Shown here: positions 62,753 to 64,000 of the stretch, one piece after another
Layout: every line of letters begins with the position of its first letter
How positions within the stretch are numbered: the first letter of the stretch is position 1
Source of the DNA: Clostridium estertheticum
GTDB lineage: Bacteria; Bacillota; Clostridia; Clostridiales; Clostridiaceae
DNA length: 64,000 nt
Reading direction: 5' to 3'
Assembly: GCF_026650985.1 (NCBI RefSeq)
Contig: NZ_CP086239.1
Coordinates: 2,852,001-2,916,000, forward strand
The notes under the pieces: model-generated
The model's input: only the letters and a program-made list of their open reading frames with translations
Databases searched by the model: none
Told to the model about the DNA's origin: nothing
Program-made: the position numbers and the translations under genes

Positions 62753-64000
62753 TTAATGATGAAAACTAACTTTGTCGTGATTATTTAATACTGGATTATT
62801 TTTTAAATACTCCAGTTCTTTACGAAAATCACGAAGTAGTAAAAATATCATGTCCCTACTAACTCCATGACGAATTAAAATACGTTGCACAGTCATATTT
62901 TGACGATCACTTGGGAGTGGATAGGACGCGATTTGCCAACCGTGCATTCTCAAACGGTCAGAAAGATCATAAAGTGAAAATCCTGCTTCCGCTTCATCCT
63001 TTAACGAATAACAAACTGCCGGTATACCACCATGTCCATCATATAATATTTCCAAAGTATCTATTTCTCCTAATTGCTCACCTAAATACTGAGCAGTGCT
63101 GGCACATTCACTTTGAATTGTAGTGTAGCCATCACGACCCAATCGTAAAAAGTTGTAATATTGAGCAATAATTTGACCAGCTGGCCTTGAAAAATTTAGA
63201 GCAAACGTTGGCATTTGTCCCCCTAAGTAATCAACATTAAAAATTAACTCCTTAGGCAGGTCAGCCACAGTCCTCCAAATTATCCAACCAACGCCAAGTG
63301 GTGCCATGCCAAATTTATGACCTGAAGCATTAATTGATTTGACCCTGTCAATGCAAAAGTCCCACTTAAGCTTTTCTTGTATAAATGGGGCAATGAATCC
63401 TCCACTAGCTCCATCTACATGAATAGGTATATCAAAACCTTTTTCATTTTGAATCTTATCTAAGGCTTCAGCTAGCTCCTGTACTGGTTCATATATTCCA
63501 GTAAATGTACTACCCAAAGTTGCCACTACTCCAATTGTGTTTTCATCGCAATAATCATTTAGCTTATCTGGATTTATACCTAATTCATCTTCGGTTATTG
63601 GAATCTCTTTAATTTCAACATCAAAGTAACGTGCAAATTTATGCCAACATATCTGAACAGGTCCACATACAATATTAGGATTATCAGTAGATTTCCCCTG
63701 AGCTTCACGCCTCTTCCGCCACTGCCATTTAAGTGCAAGGCCCCCAAGCATTGCAGCTTCACTAGATCCAGTTGTTGAACATCCAATGGTATCTTCTTTT
63801 TCAGGTGAATGCCATAGATTTGCTAATATACTCACGCATCGATGTTCAATTTCAGAAGTTTGTGGGTACTCATCCTTGTCTATCATATTTTTATCGATTG
63901 ACAAATCCATGAGCTCATGAACTTCATCTTCGATATATGTTGTACAAAATGTTGCTAAATTTTGACGCGCATTTCCATCCATAAAAAGCTCATCGAGAAC
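62753..64000 (-). CDS. gadB: Glutamate decarboxylase (partial, N-terminus outside window)
   Basis: 416 codons, reaching the right edge in frame. DGNARQNLATFCTTYIE, GCSTTGSSEAAMLGGLALKWQWR, HVDGASGGFIAPF and the PLP lysine in SINASGHKFGMAPLGVGWI identify GadA/B-type glutamate decarboxylase. It converts glutamate to GABA and CO2, consuming a proton. The usual N-terminal stretch of roughly 50 residues is missing. The C-terminus ends in HHDKVSFHH-like His residues, where E. coli GadB has an acid-sensing His. No GABA antiporter lies inside the window. Confidence 0.95.
   Translation of the reverse strand, partial: VLDELFMDGNARQNLATFCTTYIEDEVHELMDLSIDKNMIDKDEYPQTSEIEHRCVSILANLWHSPEKEDTIGCSTTGSSEAAMLGGLALKWQWRKRREAQGKSTDNPNIVCGPVQICWHKFARYFDVEIKEIPITEDELGINPDKLNDYCDENTIGVVATLGSTFTGIYEPVQELAEALDKIQNEKGFDIPIHVDGASGGFIAPFIQEKLKWDFCIDRVKSINASGHKFGMAPLGVGWIIWRTVADLPKELIFNVDYLGGQMPTFALNFSRPAGQIIAQYYNFLRLGRDGYTTIQSECASTAQYLGEQLGEIDTLEILYDGHGGIPAVCYSLKDEAEAGFSLYDLSDRLRMHGWQIASYPLPSDRQNMTVQRILIRHGVSRDMIFLLLRDFRKELEYLKNNPVLNNHDKVSFHH

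Noticed and set aside
1-64000. tRNA, rRNA, CRISPR arrays, prophage or integron
   Set aside because: I read for conserved rRNA blocks, tRNA-like T-loops, regularly spaced repeats and integrase or phage genes and found none.

Overview
The window is strongly A+T-rich chromosomal DNA from an anaerobic, spore-forming Clostridium-type Firmicute. Support for this comes from a complete lysine fermentation operon, two spore genes (transglutaminase tgl and the small acid-soluble protein gene tlp), an agr peptide-signalling locus like those of clostridia, strong GGAGG ribosome binding sites and many intrinsic terminators. I see no rRNA, tRNA, CRISPR array, transposase or phage gene. Species cannot be fixed from the sequence alone.

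Layout: 1-10.7 kb holds the edge of a PotA-like ABC ATPase, a DMT exporter, an acetyltransferase, a two-gene tgl operon, a soluble chemotaxis-type transducer, a PAS-GGDEF cyclase, an aspartate aminotransferase/4-decarboxylase, a DUF1186 protein, a C39-like cysteine peptidase fold and gpmA. 10.7-20.8 kb is a maltose/maltodextrin locus: malEFG importer without ATPase, LacI regulator, beta-phosphoglucomutase and maltose phosphorylase, with four LacI-type operators. It is interrupted by a FIST sensor plus soluble transducer pair. 20.8-29.3 kb carries two further c-di-GMP proteins, azoreductase/HxlR, a Fur-box controlled ferric-reductase-like membrane protein, an AI-2E family permease and a zinc-ribbon/YARHG protein. 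29.4-31.3 kb is an agr locus: AgrD (44 aa), AgrB, a kinase-less membrane protein and a DUF5317-like protein. 31.4-36.5 kb is housekeeping and small unknown genes (M20 peptidase, GNAT, DUF975, RNase Z, YjdM-like).

36.5-47.7 kb is a beta-1,4-galactan utilisation locus: secreted GH53 galactanase with a galactan-binding module, an ABC importer (binding protein plus two permeases, no ATPase), a YesMN-type two-component system and GH42 beta-galactosidase. Two cre-like sites lie at the importer and GH42 promoter regions.

47.9-59.95 kb is the most striking part. A lysine riboswitch with a downstream intrinsic terminator precedes kal-kce-atoD-atoA-kdd-kamA-kamB-kamC-kamD-kamE-lysP. This encodes lysine uptake, both aminomutases with putative reactivation proteins, and conversion to acetoacetate, crotonyl-CoA and ammonia. 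The unit is bracketed by two direct 132-bp repeats (130/132 identical), each containing the same terminator hairpin. The window ends with a YitT-family protein, a DUF6933/pRiA4b ORF-3 type protein, tlp and the edge of glutamate decarboxylase.

Common themes: both sugar importers depend on an ATPase encoded elsewhere; three c-di-GMP enzymes and two membrane-less transducers suggest heavy investment in motility and lifestyle switching; amino acid decarboxylases at 6 and 63 kb suggest acid or energy management. Several starts were moved downstream of the longest open frame because the first codons are themselves the ribosome binding site.
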